Shown here piece by piece: positions 40,933 through 50,865 of a stretch of DNA of 64,000 bases. The notes beneath the pieces were generated by a model that was not told the DNA's origin, searched no databases, and saw only the letters and a list, made by a program, of their open reading frames with translations. How positions within the stretch are numbered: position 1 is the first letter of the stretch; each line of letters opens with the position of its first letter. This stretch comes from Pachysolen tannophilus NRRL Y-2460. Its lineage: Eukaryota; Ascomycota; Pichiomycetes; Alaninales; Pachysolenaceae. The stretch covers positions 1,720,135-1,784,134 of the forward strand of contig KV454011.1 of assembly GCA_001661245.1 (NCBI GenBank). Direction: 5' to 3'. The translations under genes were made by a program, and so were the position numbers.

Positions 40933-41991
40933 TTTTTCTGATAACTTAAAAACCAAATTTAAAAAAAAAAAATTAACAATAAAAAAAAGCCAGCTTCAAT
41001 CTCCACTTATAGATGTATCTGTTTCTATAACTTCTTTAAATTAAGTTCTCAAATAAGTATTTGTTATTATAATACTGTCTCTATTAAGCAAACCAAAATG
41101 CAGCCAATAACCAGAATAGTATCGTATTAAGAACAAAAAAAAAATTAAGATACAAAAAGAATCAAGCAAAACTCAGACAAAAGAAATTTACGAAAAAAAC
41201 TGAGAATTCAAATGAAAATTCAAATAAAACAATATGATTCTACAGTTTAATCGATAATAATGAAAAAAAAAAAAAATTAAATAAATAAATCCAATTCCAA
41301 TTCCAATTCCAATTATATAAAAGCTATCATTATATATATATATATATATATATGTATAACAGTCAATATATATAATAATAACTTTATACGCAAGAAAATT
41401 TTTACTACCTTTTAGTAATTACCCAATTGGGATTCACAAAGTAAAAAAACCACTTAAAACCGCTTACTGATAAGAAGACAATTTTTATTTTTATTTTTTT
41501 TTATTAGCTTCCTGCTGACGGCCGCTCGCTTGAGGGGGATCAAATGTAGTATCTCTGCAGTTTTCAGTGATATGGACTCTTTCGACAGTTGACCTCTTTT
41601 GGTGTTTTTAGATTTTTTTAGCCAAGCATTGTTAGGAATTTTTCACTGGCTTAGTTCTAGTTGGCTCTTCGGGATTTTTCCTCGGGCGCGCCTGCAGGGT
41701 GCCTGCCCTTCTGCTCTGGCGTCTGTACAGAACAAAAAAAGAAAGGAAAAAAATAAGTTTCCATTTTTCAGATAGAAAGCTAGTTTAAAGTAAAGTACAA
41801 CTAAATGGTTAGAAGTTTCGTTGAGTGTTATTGTAAATTTGCAAAAAGACAAGAAAGAAAGTAGGAGGATAGAAAAAGTTTTTCTTTTTTTTTTTTTTAC
41901 AACTATGATTAGGAATTACAATTTACAAACAAAAATAAAAAATCAAAAGTATATTATTAAACACATAAAAGAAAAATTTTTATGAATGAAT
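40933..41991. other. Intergenic region YBT1-like promoter / RPL2 terminator
   Basis: 1059 bp. It holds a poly-A/AT segment, an AT dinucleotide run (41331-41352), CCAATT repeats (about 41290-41316) and a GC-rich stretch at 41515-41735 that contrasts with the background and includes a U2 snRNA-like segment (see separate entry). Confidence 0.5.
41520..41735 (+). ncRNA. Candidate structured RNA with U2 snRNA-like segment
   Basis: From 41538, GATCAAATGTAGTATCT agrees at 16 of 17 positions with the U2 branch-site recognition region as I remember it (GATCAAGTGTAGTATCT), and TTTTCAGTG follows four to six bases later, as in yeast U2 stem IIa. However, the sequence just before it (CTTGAGGGG) does not match the nearly invariant U2 5' stem, and I see no clear U2 stem IIa closure. 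Downstream is GC-rich with a hairpin GCAGG-GTG-CCTGC at 41694-41706. So it could be a diverged U2, a U2-derived fragment or another RNA, or chance. No coding potential. Confidence 0.2.
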
Positions 41992-43227
41992 TTAATCTTG
42001 AGTTTTTTGAGTACCACGTAACAAACCAGTTCTTCTTGCAGCAATAAGACCTGCCTTTTGACCTGGAACAGCACCTCTTGAAATAGTAGAAGCCTTACCA
42101 ATATGTTGATGGTTACCACCACCGTGAGGGTGATCAACTGGGTTCATGGCAACACCTCTGGTCTTTGGCCAAGAGTTACGTTTAACTTTATACTTGTGGA
42201 AAGCTCTACCAGCCTTCAATAATGGTTTATCAATTCTACCACCACCGGCAACAACACCAATGACACCTCTGGCATCGGAACTGATGATCTTCTTGGCACC
42301 AGATGATAATTTGACTCTGGTCTTACCTTCTTCTGGGTTGTGACCAATGATGATAACGTAGTTACCAGAAGTTCTACCTAAAGCACCTCTGTCACCTGGT
42401 TTTTCTTCAACGTTAGAAGCAATAGTACCTTCTGGCATAGCACCTAATGGTAAAACATTTCCAACATTTAAAGAAGCCTTCTTACCAGCATAGATAAATT
42501 GACCAGTGTAAACACCTTCATTAGCAATAAAAGTTTCTTCACGTAATTTGTACTTGTATGGATCACGGAAAACAACTTTAGCTAATGGAGCACCTCTACC
42601 TGGGTCATGAACAATTTGCTTGACAACACCACGAATGTAACCGTGACGTTCAGCATAATCCAAAGTTCTTAACTTGGCAGCACCTTTTCTCAAACGTGTG
42701 TGCGAGGTAAAGATTGAACCAGCACCCTTTCTTTGGTTACGAATAACTCTACCTGTATAAATCAAAAAATAAGAAAAAAAAATTTTTTTTTTAAAAGTTA
42801 GTATATGATATTTGAATTTTAAATTTCAAATCAATTAGACGAGAAGAATAGAAAAGAAAAGCTTGATTAAGATAGGTTAAAACAATAATAATTCACTCAA
42901 ATAACTCGTTCAATACTTGAACTTTTAAAAGAATTTTTTTTTTTTTTTAGATTCAATGAGAATCATTGAATATCAACTTTCCAGTCTCTATCTTTGTATT
43001 CTTTATGAAAAAGTCCACAAATGTGATATCAATATCTAATATACGGAATCTTCCTTAATTTTTAAATTCTATCATATTGAAAACTTCAGATTGAAAAAAA
43101 AAAACTTTTCAATGAGATATTCTTCTTTAATGATCGAATCTTGTATTATCACAATAAACTTCTATCCATGCTTGCTTTCCCTCCATTCTTCATAACTCTA
43201 AACATATCAAATTCTGAACATACCCAT
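41992..43227 (-). CDS. RPL2: 60S ribosomal protein L2 (uL2), two exons
   Basis: Exon 1 is 43224..43227 (ATGG) and exon 2 is 41992..42752; together 254 residues, exactly the length of S. cerevisiae Rpl2. It begins [20 protein letters not shown] and ends [10 protein letters not shown]. uL2 sits near the peptidyl-transferase centre; the conserved [20 protein letters not shown] loop is intact. The intron has donor GTATGT, branch TACTAAC (plus-strand GTTAGTA at 42797-42803) and acceptor ACAG. The intron after ATGG is at the position known in S. cerevisiae RPL2A/B, so it is ancestral. The upstream region has Cbf1- and Tbf1-like sites. Confidence 0.97.
42753..43223 (-). other. RPL2 intron (471 nt)
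   Basis: Long intron typical of ribosomal protein genes. GTATGT donor, TACTAAC branch about 45 nt before the acceptor. I looked for C/D snoRNA boxes inside and found no convincing set. Confidence 0.92.
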
Positions 43228-43967
43228 TTCTAGATTATATTGGTTTTAATTTTATCTAACAAAAGAAAAAAAGTAATGAATTTATTTGTAAATTAAAATG
43301 TAACAATTTTTAATAAAATTCTCTGTCGCACCTACAATACAAAGTCTTCCTCTGCCTCAGAGAAAGGTGAAAAAAAAAAAAAAAAAATTTTTTTTTTCAC
43401 AAATTGTAGTGTGAATGGTATCAAATTATACAACAACAGTCACAGATTTTGAACACAAAAAGAAAGAAAAAATTTAGGTTTCACGTGATGTGGTAATAGG
43501 GCTAGAAACCCTATAATGTTCCGCTATCTTATATGTGATGCAAGGTTGTATCGGGACCGGAAAGTAACAAAAACACTATTTACTACTACTATATTTAAAT
43601 ATAATATGTATACGAGACTATTAAGACTAATTAAAAAACATACTATTATTTTATTACCATTATTCGATATTTTACTACACACATCAAAAAAAGAAGAAAA
43701 AACATATATATATGAAAAAAAAAGGAAAAAAAAAGACAACACACAGAAAACAAAGTCAAAATAATAAAAAAAGAAAGAAAGAAAGAAAGGGGGGAAAAAA
43801 AGCAAAAAAAAAAAAAAAAAAAAATAAAAGATCAAAAGATCAAAAAAACCAAAAAATCAAAGCAAAAAAAGGTATTGACTTTTTATTCGTTTTCTGTTTT
43901 CTTGTTGTTATTCTTTTCTATTCTTTTCTCTCATATCTAATAATAATTTGAACATAAATTTAGCATT
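43228..43967. other. RPL2 promoter and RNP1-like 3' region
   Basis: 740 bp. The RPL2 promoter lies at the left side (43228 to about 43560) with the sites described below. The right part is a dense purine tract (43690-43860, poly-A with GAAA repeats) and a T-rich stretch. No gene seen. Confidence 0.55.
43482..43514. promoter_or_regulatory. Cbf1-like and Tbf1-like sites of RPL2
   Basis: CACGTGA at 43482-43488 is a Cbf1 site. Ten bases further is AGGGCTAGAAACCCTA (43498-43513), an inverted pair of Tbf1-like RCCCTA cores. The pairing of Tbf1 and Cbf1 sites drives ribosomal protein genes in Candida albicans (established knowledge), in contrast to Rap1 in S. cerevisiae. They sit about 260-290 bp upstream of the RPL2 ATG. 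Confidence 0.6.
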
Positions 43968-45023
43968 TTAGACTTCATTTTCATTTCCATTTTCATTTTC
44001 ATTTTCTTCAGTTTCTTTTGGAATATTAGAATCGATAGCAATTGCAACAGTAATTGGTTTACCATGTATTTCTTTTTTATCCATCTTGGCAACAGCCAGC
44101 TTTTGATCTTCTTCGGAACCAAATCTAACGAAACCAATACCTCTACCTCTAGTTTTAATTGGAACTTTTTCTTTCCGCAATTTTTTAATGATATGGAATG
44201 GAATAGTCTTTTTTGGTATAGAAACCCATTGTGGATTCAATTCTTGGAATTCTTCACGTAATTCCTTAGGCGTAACTTCAACATCCAAATTAGTGATGAA
44301 TACTGTAGTTTTAGATGGTACACCTTCTTCCAATGGGACTTTTTCTTGTTTTGGTTTCTTATCCTTCTTAGGTTTTGATTTCTTGGCTGAACCTTTTATG
44401 GACTTTGGCTTAATCTCACCATTTTCTTCGGATGCTGAATTATCAGTTGTAGCAGCCGAAGAAGTAGTTGTGGCATTGTCAGCAGTGTCATCTTTCTTAG
44501 GAGCCTTCTTAGTTTTAGATTTTGGTTTCTTAGCCTTTGGTTTCTTTTCAGTTGGTGGTAAGGCTTGTCTTGTATAAATCTCCCTATCTTTGAAAACTTT
44601 ATTATCAAATTCCTTGATGACTTTAGCAGCTTCCTCTTTTGTTTTGAATGTAACAAAAGCATAACCAAGACTAACTTGGCTAGGTTTACCTCTCTTTCTT
44701 ATAGTTCTTTTTGGAAGTTCAACTTGTTCGCTATTTTGCAAAAAAAAAGAAAAAAGAAAAAAAAGGTCTGTTAGTATAATGCAATTCAATGATAAAAGAA
44801 TACTATTATTATTATTATTATAAAATTTTAATTTGTTTCCTTTTCTTTTCTTTTCAAGAAAAGAAAAGAAAAGAAAATTAAAATCAGAAATCACTTACAT
44901 ATCATAGCCAGTTAAAAGTTCTCTCAATTCTTCCTCAGTAGTGCCGTAATCAACATTACCAATGTAAACTTTTTCCTCAACAATTGTTGAGTCTTGTGCT
45001 TGAACTTGTTCTTCTGCTGACAT
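43968..45023 (-). CDS. Two-RRM protein, Sbp1/Rnp1-like, two exons
   Basis: Exon 1 is 44899..45023 and exon 2 is 43968..44730; 295 residues. The intron has donor GTAAGT, a perfect TACTAAC branch (plus-strand GTTAGTA at 44770-44776) and acceptor AATAG. The join falls inside RRM1 (RNP2 KVYIGNVDYG before it, RNP1-like GYAFVTF after it). RRM2 starts at TTVFITNLDVEV and has RGIGFVRFG. Between them is a Lys/Pro/Ala-rich linker (KPKAKKPKSKTKKAPKK) with an acidic/Thr/Ser part. The two RRMs and layout resemble S. cerevisiae Sbp1 and Rnp1, RNA-binding proteins that repress translation or bind snoRNAs; Sbp1 has an RGG linker, absent here. Acidic tail. Confidence 0.8.
44731..44898 (-). other. Intron of the Sbp1/Rnp1-like gene
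   Basis: 168 nt, GTAAGT donor, TACTAAC branch, AG acceptor after CAAAAT. It splits a codon after two bases (AT-C) inside RRM1. Confidence 0.9.
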
Positions 45024-46057
45024 TTTTTCCTACTTCAAGATTTTTTTTTTAAAAAAATTTAAAAGCCAAATTGAAATATATTCTAAAACTTTTTTTTTTT
45101 ATTTTTTTTATTTTTTCTTTTTATTTTAAAAGTGTTGTAATATCAATATCTTACTTTTATTTTTTGTTTTTTCTTTTTTTTTTTAATTTTATATAGTGTT
45201 AAAATTAATTAATATGATATTTTTTTATTGATTTTTTACAAGTGTGATTAATATTATTTGAAGGCAAAAAAGAGAAAAAAAAAAAATGGTTTAAAACTAA
45301 AATTTGTCGAGAAATGTTCTTAGAAGGTAATTTTGCATTTGCATTTGATTTGTTGGTGCATCTGTGCACGACTCATGGGATTTTTTAATATATCTTTATA
45401 AGAAGAATTGAAAGGAACAATTAAAGAATTGAGTGAAATTTAGTTTGATGAAAAAGAGAGATAGAGAGAGAGTGTGTGTGTATATATGTGTGTATGTATG
45501 TAGAGGTTGATGTTTATCTTTTTTTTTTTTTTTTTATTTTTTATTATTGTGATTTTCTATTTGGGTGTTTCTTCTGGTAAGCATCATCGCAAATAAAGTT
45601 ACTATGGAGGAACACATCTTACCGTATTTGATATCTAAGTGTATAAAAAAATGTATGTACGGCTGACTACTGACTGAAATACAGATCACAGAATAATTTT
45701 ACTTGAGAAGATGAAGTTATTGAAAATTCTCATTTTTTATTTTTTTGCTGATTTCTGACTAGTTTCAATTAGATCAGTAACAATAACAAAAAGTGCACAG
45801 GAACGACAATTTGTATTGCTTTCTTGGTACTTTGTCCCCAAGCCTTTTACTGGACTATATATATATATATATATGAGTTAACTATTTAATTTACTAGTGA
45901 ATAAAATTTAAAATTTAAATTTAAATTCAAGTCAAAATAAAATACTACTACATTGCAAAGATAGAATATACAAGAAGATATAGTCACTTTTTTTTTTTCT
46001 ATTTTCTATTTTCTTTTTTAATAAAAGGTACTTTTTTTTTTATTTAAATGCAGTTAG
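45024..46057. other. Promoter region of the Sbp1/Rnp1-like gene
   Basis: 1034 bp, T-rich near the gene, then GT/GA microsatellites (45451-45505: AGAGAG then GTGTGT and TATG). An AT dinucleotide run lies at 45856-45873. GCCTTTTACTGG at 45842-45853 recalls the U5 loop, but no U5 fold is visible. No gene seen. Confidence 0.5.
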
Positions 46058-47269
46058 TTACAAGTATTCTAATCTTAACTTATTAATTATTGTCCTTTGA
46101 TCTTCTGGAATCTCTTGAATTTTTTCATTTGTCAATTTTAAAACTTGGATTATTAATTCAGCTTCATTGGGTGGAAGTTTAGATAATTTATCTATTGTAT
46201 GTTGTGGGAAACCAATCCAATTTGGATTTATCTTATTTGAAATTTGCAGTGATGGTGTAGAATCTCTTGTATTATTTGTTGATTCCGATTTTTCCATTGA
46301 TTGTTGAATAACATCACTATCAATAAACCCCATCAAGAGCAATGCCTCTGCAGATGCTATAGCCAATTGTGGAGCTGCTTTAAAAATTTCTGCTGCTTGA
46401 TATGAATTCAGATCTTCTAATACTTCTTTTAAAGTAGAAATTAATTGAATTAATTGTGGAGGCTCAAATTTACTCAATGATTCCGAAATCTTATCATTTG
46501 TTGTAAACAAATTTTTCGGTTGTGGTGGTAAATATCTAGATGCATTCCGTAAATTTTCTGGTAATTTCTGTTCTGTGGATGAAGAAGAAGTAGAGGTTGC
46601 CGATGCCAAGTTTACAATATTACTCGAACTCAGAGGGGAATTTGTATAATTCGGGATAAGTTGTTTTGTGAGCATTATAATCTGTTGAAGGTCCATCCCA
46701 TTATTTATCAACTGAATCACAATTTGTTGGAACTGAGGATTGGTGGTCATTTGTTGTAAAAACTCTGGTGGAAGCTGTGATAAGATATTCTGTTGTTGTT
46801 GTTGTTGTTGCTGCTGTTGCTGCTGCTGTTGTTGTAGTTGCTGAAGTTGGCCACTTTGCCCATTAACCATGTTTGTCATAGGATTTAAGTTTTGAGTATA
46901 CATATTATAAAGCATTTCATCAGGAAGAACAACATTAGCAGGTAAAAAATTTCTTGTTAAGGAAAGAACAGGTTTATTTGAAGGAATATTAGAACTTCTC
47001 AATCCTTCCTTCGATAATTCGACTCGCAATTTCTTACCATTAATCCTAATTCTTTGTAACAAATTCATTGCATTTTGTGCTTCTTCAGGTGTTAGATATT
47101 CAATAAAACAAAAACCTTTATTTTTATTTGGTTGATCCATCATACATCGAACGTCGACAATTCTCCCACTCCCACAAACAACACTTTTAATGATTTCAAC
47201 ATCCCAATTATATGGAATAGAACCAACATATAAAATCGAAGATAAGTTTAATGGTGCTCCTTGATTCAT
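46058..47269 (-). CDS. PTI1: Pti1, CPF subunit paralogous to Rna15
   Basis: 403 residues. RRM at about 11-89 (SSILYVGSIPYNWDVEIIKS, then GFCFIEYLTPEEAQNAM), then an Asn/Gln-rich linker with a 16-residue Gln run (about 145-160), a CstF64-hinge-like helical region (LISTLKEVLEDLNSYQAAEI through PQLAIASAEALLLMGFI) and a short C-terminal helical domain ending LRLEYL (PPNEAELIIQVLKLTNEKIQ). This is the full Rna15/CstF-64 domain order. Pti1 belongs to the cleavage and polyadenylation factor (APT) and acts in 3'-end formation of mRNA and snoRNA. Length close to S. cerevisiae Pti1 (425). It is directly downstream of RNA15 on the same strand. Confidence 0.85.
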   Translation of the reverse strand: MNQGAPLNLSSILYVGSIPYNWDVEIIKSVVCGSGRIVDVRCMMDQPNKNKGFCFIEYLTPEEAQNAMNLLQRIRINGKKLRVELSKEGLRSSNIPSNKPVLSLTRNFLPANVVLPDEMLYNMYTQNLNPMTNMVNGQSGQLQQLQQQQQQQQQQQQQQQNILSQLPPEFLQQMTTNPQFQQIVIQLINNGMDLQQIIMLTKQLIPNYTNSPLSSSNIVNLASATSTSSSSTEQKLPENLRNASRYLPPQPKNLFTTNDKISESLSKFEPPQLIQLISTLKEVLEDLNSYQAAEIFKAAPQLAIASAEALLLMGFIDSDVIQQSMEKSESTNNTRDSTPSLQISNKINPNWIGFPQHTIDKLSKLPPNEAELIIQVLKLTNEKIQEIPEDQRTIINKLRLEYL

Positions 47270-47434
47270 AATCGTTTCTTGGAGCCTAATAACAAATCAA
47301 TATAATATTTATTTTCAATATTAATGATAAAATAATTAAATTATTTTACACAAATTTTTAAAAAATACAATTATTATTATTATTTACTTAATTATATTTG
47401 TAATTGTAATACACTACTACACTACTACTATATA

Positions 47435-48325
47435 CTATACAATATTGTTACCGTAAAGAGCTTTCAATTGTAGAATAACACTTTTCTTATCATCTGGTAA
47501 GATATTTACTTGATCATCAGACATGTTAATGACTTCTTTTATTAACTCTCTTTGCTCTAAAGTTAATTCTTCTAAATTTTTATTATTATTTTTATTTTTA
47601 TTTTTATTTTCAATTTTTGTCTTTTGTTGTTGCAATTGATCAATTTTACCATCATCAACTAATAAAGTTTGTAACTGAGAAGAACCAGTAAGTCCCAATA
47701 ATAATGCCAGTTCAACTAAGGCATAGCTTAGTTGTGGAGTTTCTTTCAATAAAGTTTTCATTAAAGTAGGGTTCATTGTTGACATCTTCTTTGCATCTTT
47801 AACTAAATTTAATAATCTTTTCCTATCTAATTTATTTAACTCTGTTGTAATAACATCTGAAGCCGATTGTTGCAGATTATTTGATAACTCAATACCTGGA
47901 GGTAATGGCGGGATTGTTTGTGACTGTGACTGTGATTGAGATTGAGATTGAAGTTGTTTAAATTTGTTATTTCTAATTTTTTTCCTATTATCACCTAATA
48001 CGCTATCGGTTATTGTCCCACTAATAACATTATTATTATTATTATTATTACCATTTAGTAACGTAGTTTCATTTGAAAAATTACATTTCAAAGTTCTATT
48101 ACCAATATTATAACGACTCAAATTCCTTACTGCAGATTGCGCACTTTCTAAATCACTATATTCAACAAAAGCATAACCTTTAGATTTCCCAGTCTCTTTA
48201 TCAAATAATAATTTTAAATCAACAACTGGTCCTACAGATTTAGCAATCTCCAACACTTGCTCCTCCGTCTGATCATAAGGAATACTCCCCACATAAATCA
48301 CTTTACTAGGTTTTATATCAGACAT
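47435..48325 (-). CDS. RNA15: Rna15, cleavage factor IA subunit (CstF-64)
   Basis: 296 residues from the ATG at 48325, the same length as S. cerevisiae Rna15. An in-frame ATG ten codons upstream gives a phenylalanine-rich extension and is less likely. RRM at about 7-85: KVIYVGSIPYDQTEEQVLEI, then GKSKGYAFVEYSDLESAQSA. Hinge at about 165-225 with PQLSYALVELALLLGL, which binds Rna14; a charged linker; and the C-terminal Pcf11-binding helices LEELTLEQRELIKEVINMSD. It recognises A/U-rich positioning elements near poly(A) sites. A Ser/Gln dipeptide run (QLQSQSQSQSQSQSQ) sits in the linker. The downstream neighbour is its paralog PTI1, 165 bp away. Confidence 0.93.
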   Translation of the reverse strand: MSDIKPSKVIYVGSIPYDQTEEQVLEIAKSVGPVVDLKLLFDKETGKSKGYAFVEYSDLESAQSAVRNLSRYNIGNRTLKCNFSNETTLLNGNNNNNNNVISGTITDSVLGDNRKKIRNNKFKQLQSQSQSQSQSQTIPPLPPGIELSNNLQQSASDVITTELNKLDRKRLLNLVKDAKKMSTMNPTLMKTLLKETPQLSYALVELALLLGLTGSSQLQTLLVDDGKIDQLQQQKTKIENKNKNKNNNKNLEELTLEQRELIKEVINMSDDQVNILPDDKKSVILQLKALYGNNIV

Positions 48326-48794
48326 ACCAAAACTTACTGTAAAAAAAAAATTCAATATTCTTTCTCTTCAAAATTTAATCAACATTTATATTAATTCTTA
48401 TTCTTCTTCGTCTTCGTCTTCGTCTTTTAAGTATTTGAAATGGTCGTGCGATTAAATTGAAGATAATTTTTTTTTCTCTCTCTTTTAAAGGTGTCGAGTG
48501 AGAATCGAAAAAGCGAATAGTTGAAAAAAACCCCGTAATAGAATAAATAAATTAAAAGTCAAAACAACAAACAGAGAGTAATTAATAATATATAAGTTTC
48601 TTGTTTGTTGCAAGTTATTTGAGGCAGTGAATTCTATATATATACGTATAATTTTTTTTTTTTTTTTTCGAAGAAAGAAATTGAGTTTGCTGCGTTGTAT
48701 TTTTATAGATATTAGTAGAGAGAGAGAAAACGGAAGAAGAATTTTTTATCAAGAAGAACTGTTGAATTTTCTAGATCTTAAGTTTGAGTAAAAT
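48326..48794. promoter_or_regulatory. Divergent promoter RNA15 / DST1
   Basis: 469 bp. CTTCGT repeats at about 48403-48427, an Asn-like A/T background and a T-run at 48651-48668. No gene seen. Confidence 0.5.
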
Positions 48795-49862
48795 ATGAAT
48801 GCCAAAGAGATTAAAAGTGTGGTATCCAGCCTTGAAAAAACAGATGATGATGCCACTATTTTGAGGTTGTTGACGGCCTTAAAAAATGATGTCCAGCCAA
48901 CAGAGAAGTTACTAAGAGTAAGTTTTATCTTTATGAATTTGTAATAAATTTATTAAATCTTTTTGACTTTTTTTTTTTCGCTTTGATACTAACAAGAGAC
49001 ACCATTTTCAAATTATCTTTAGGAGACAAAAGTTGGAATTGCAGTAAACAAGTTTAGATCAAATTCGAATACAGAGATTTCATCATTAGTTAAACAAGTG
49101 ATTAGATCTTGGAAAGAGGCTGTTAAAAAGAAACCTTCAGGAGCGGGTTTAGCGGCGGCAGCGGCGGCATCGGCGGCGGCTTCTACTACTGCTACTACTA
49201 CTGCGGGGGCGGCTACTAATAAGAATTCAACTACATCATCACCAGCTAATATTACAGGATCCCCTGAAAAACAAGAAACAGATTCAAATTTAATATCATC
49301 AGAGAGAAAATATATTTCTAAAGGACCAAGAAATCCAAAGAATGATGGTGTAAACATTGATATTTATGATAATGCAACACGGAATGGATCTGTTTCTGGT
49401 TTATATACAGCATTAGCAATGGATTCTGATTTATTTCCGGTAAATATCTTATCAATTGCAAAAGAAATAGAATTAGAAGCTTTTAAATTGGAATATTTCG
49501 ATGTTAATGATCGTTATAGAAATAAATTAAGATCATTAATTATGAATTTAAGAAATAAAAAAAATCCAGAATTACGTTTAAATATTCTTAAAAATGAAAT
49601 TAAACCTCATGAATTGGTTAAAATGAAACCTGAAGAAATGGCTCCAGAATCATTGAAAAAAGAAATTGAAAAAATCCATAAGCAAAATTTATTTGATGCT
49701 CAAGGTGCTGTAGAAAAAAGAGCTATAAGTAGTTCTTTCACATGTGGTAAATGTAAGCAAAAGAAAGTGTCATATTATCAATTACAAACAAGGTCAGCAG
49801 ATGAACCTTTAACAACTTTTTGTACTTGTGAAAATTGCGGTAATAGATGGAAGATGAGTTAG
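48795..49862 (+). CDS. DST1: Transcription elongation factor TFIIS, two exons
   Basis: Exons 48795..48917 and 49023..49862; 320 residues (S. cerevisiae Dst1 309). TFIIS rescues arrested RNA polymerase II by stimulating transcript cleavage. Domain I (LW domain) begins MNAKEIKSVVSSLEKTDDDA; a linker rich in Ala, Ser and Thr (about 80-120) follows; the central domain binds the polymerase; the C-terminal zinc ribbon has CGKCKQKKVSYYQLQTRSAD with the catalytic Asp-Glu (RSADEP), then CENCGNRWKMS. The intron has GTAAGT, TACTAAC at 48987-48993 and CTTTAG; it lies inside domain I. The linker's long alanine run is encoded mostly by GCG, unusually GC-rich for this genome. Confidence 0.95.
48918..49022 (+). 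other. DST1 intron
   Basis: 105 nt, GTAAGT donor, TACTAAC branch, TTTAG acceptor, phase 0. Confidence 0.92.
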
Positions 49863-50063
49863 AAAGAAAAAAAAAAAAATTAAAAAAAAAAAAAATAAAG
49901 GAAGGAAAAGACTCTTTTTGTATTACTAAGTTTGTTTTAAAATTCTTATACGTTTGTTAACAACTTTTTTTCTTTTTTCTTTTTTTTTTTTAATATTCAT
50001 GATTAATTTACATGTAAATAGTCTTCAACAGGGCATTGAAGCGGTTCTTTTCTATAAGTAATT

Positions 50064-50094
<31 letters not shown>

Positions 50095-50137
50095 GATTCA
50101 AATCAATAGCTTTTTATTTAATCTATATACAGTAAAC

Positions 50138-50554
50138 TTATTTCTTTATAGCATTTGGATTTTGGAAAAGACTCATGAAATCTTTAACATCGTCTTCCTT
50201 TAATTCAATTCCTGCCTTATCCAATTCATTTTTGAAATTAACCAAACTTGCTTTTACATCCTTGTCTAATAAAAGCTTCACTTGTTGCATCATGGTCAAT
50301 TTAGTCTTATCAAATCCCTTTTCCCTTAATAAAATACTGGTTTTTTCCAAAGCAAGCTTAACATTCTCATGTTCATTCAACTTATTAACCAATTTAACAA
50401 CCCTTTTCTGAGAATCAGAAAGTTCAGAGTTGAATCTTTTACCTTCAACAAAATTAAAACAGGATCCAGTTGGATTCGTTCTAGTAGTGACTTTAAAGGA
50501 AGAACCCAAAGTTACACGTTTCCCGAGCAGTCTCAACGATGATCTCAAAAACAT
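50138..50554 (-). CDS. Small mitochondrial protein of unknown function
   Basis: 138 residues. The first 45 are Arg/Ser/Thr-rich and free of acids except one Glu (MFLRSSLRLLGKRVTLGSSF), a matrix-targeting presequence, with a likely cleavage near KRFNSEL. The rest is a charged, mostly helical domain (KRVVKLVNKLNEHENVKLAL, then a hydrophobic-patterned stretch). I do not recognise it. It is divergent from SEC65. Confidence 0.7.
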   Translation of the reverse strand: MFLRSSLRLLGKRVTLGSSFKVTTRTNPTGSCFNFVEGKRFNSELSDSQKRVVKLVNKLNEHENVKLALEKTSILLREKGFDKTKLTMMQQVKLLLDKDVKASLVNFKNELDKAGIELKEDDVKDFMSLFQNPNAIKK

Positions 50555-50865
50555 TTCTATAAATTAGCTTCTTGATTCAAATCACAAAAAGGGACAATGA
50601 TTTCTTTTCCGACAGATTATCACTGAAGCAAATGAATAAAATAAAATTTAAAATTAAAAAAAATAGGGTTTGTTCAGTTTATAAAACGAGCAAAAAAATG
50701 AAAAAAAATCCAAAAAAAAAAAAAAAAATTAAAAAAATGAAAAAAAATCGAAAATTTAAAAGAAGTGAGTGAACATTTTAATTTTTGTCATATATATTAT
50801 ATATATATATAAATATATTTCTTTTACTTTGTGATATAACAGTAGCATAATATATATTTTTGAAA
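50555..50865. promoter_or_regulatory. Divergent promoter, small mitochondrial gene / SEC65
   Basis: 311 bp, A-rich with AAAAAAT clusters (50690-50760) and a TATATA stretch (50791-50818) upstream of SEC65. Confidence 0.5.

Noticed and set aside
45842-45853. GCCTTTTACTGG resembling the U5 snRNA loop 1
   Set aside because: Only a few base pairs flank the loop and no Sm site follows; the downstream sequence is an AT run. Probably chance.
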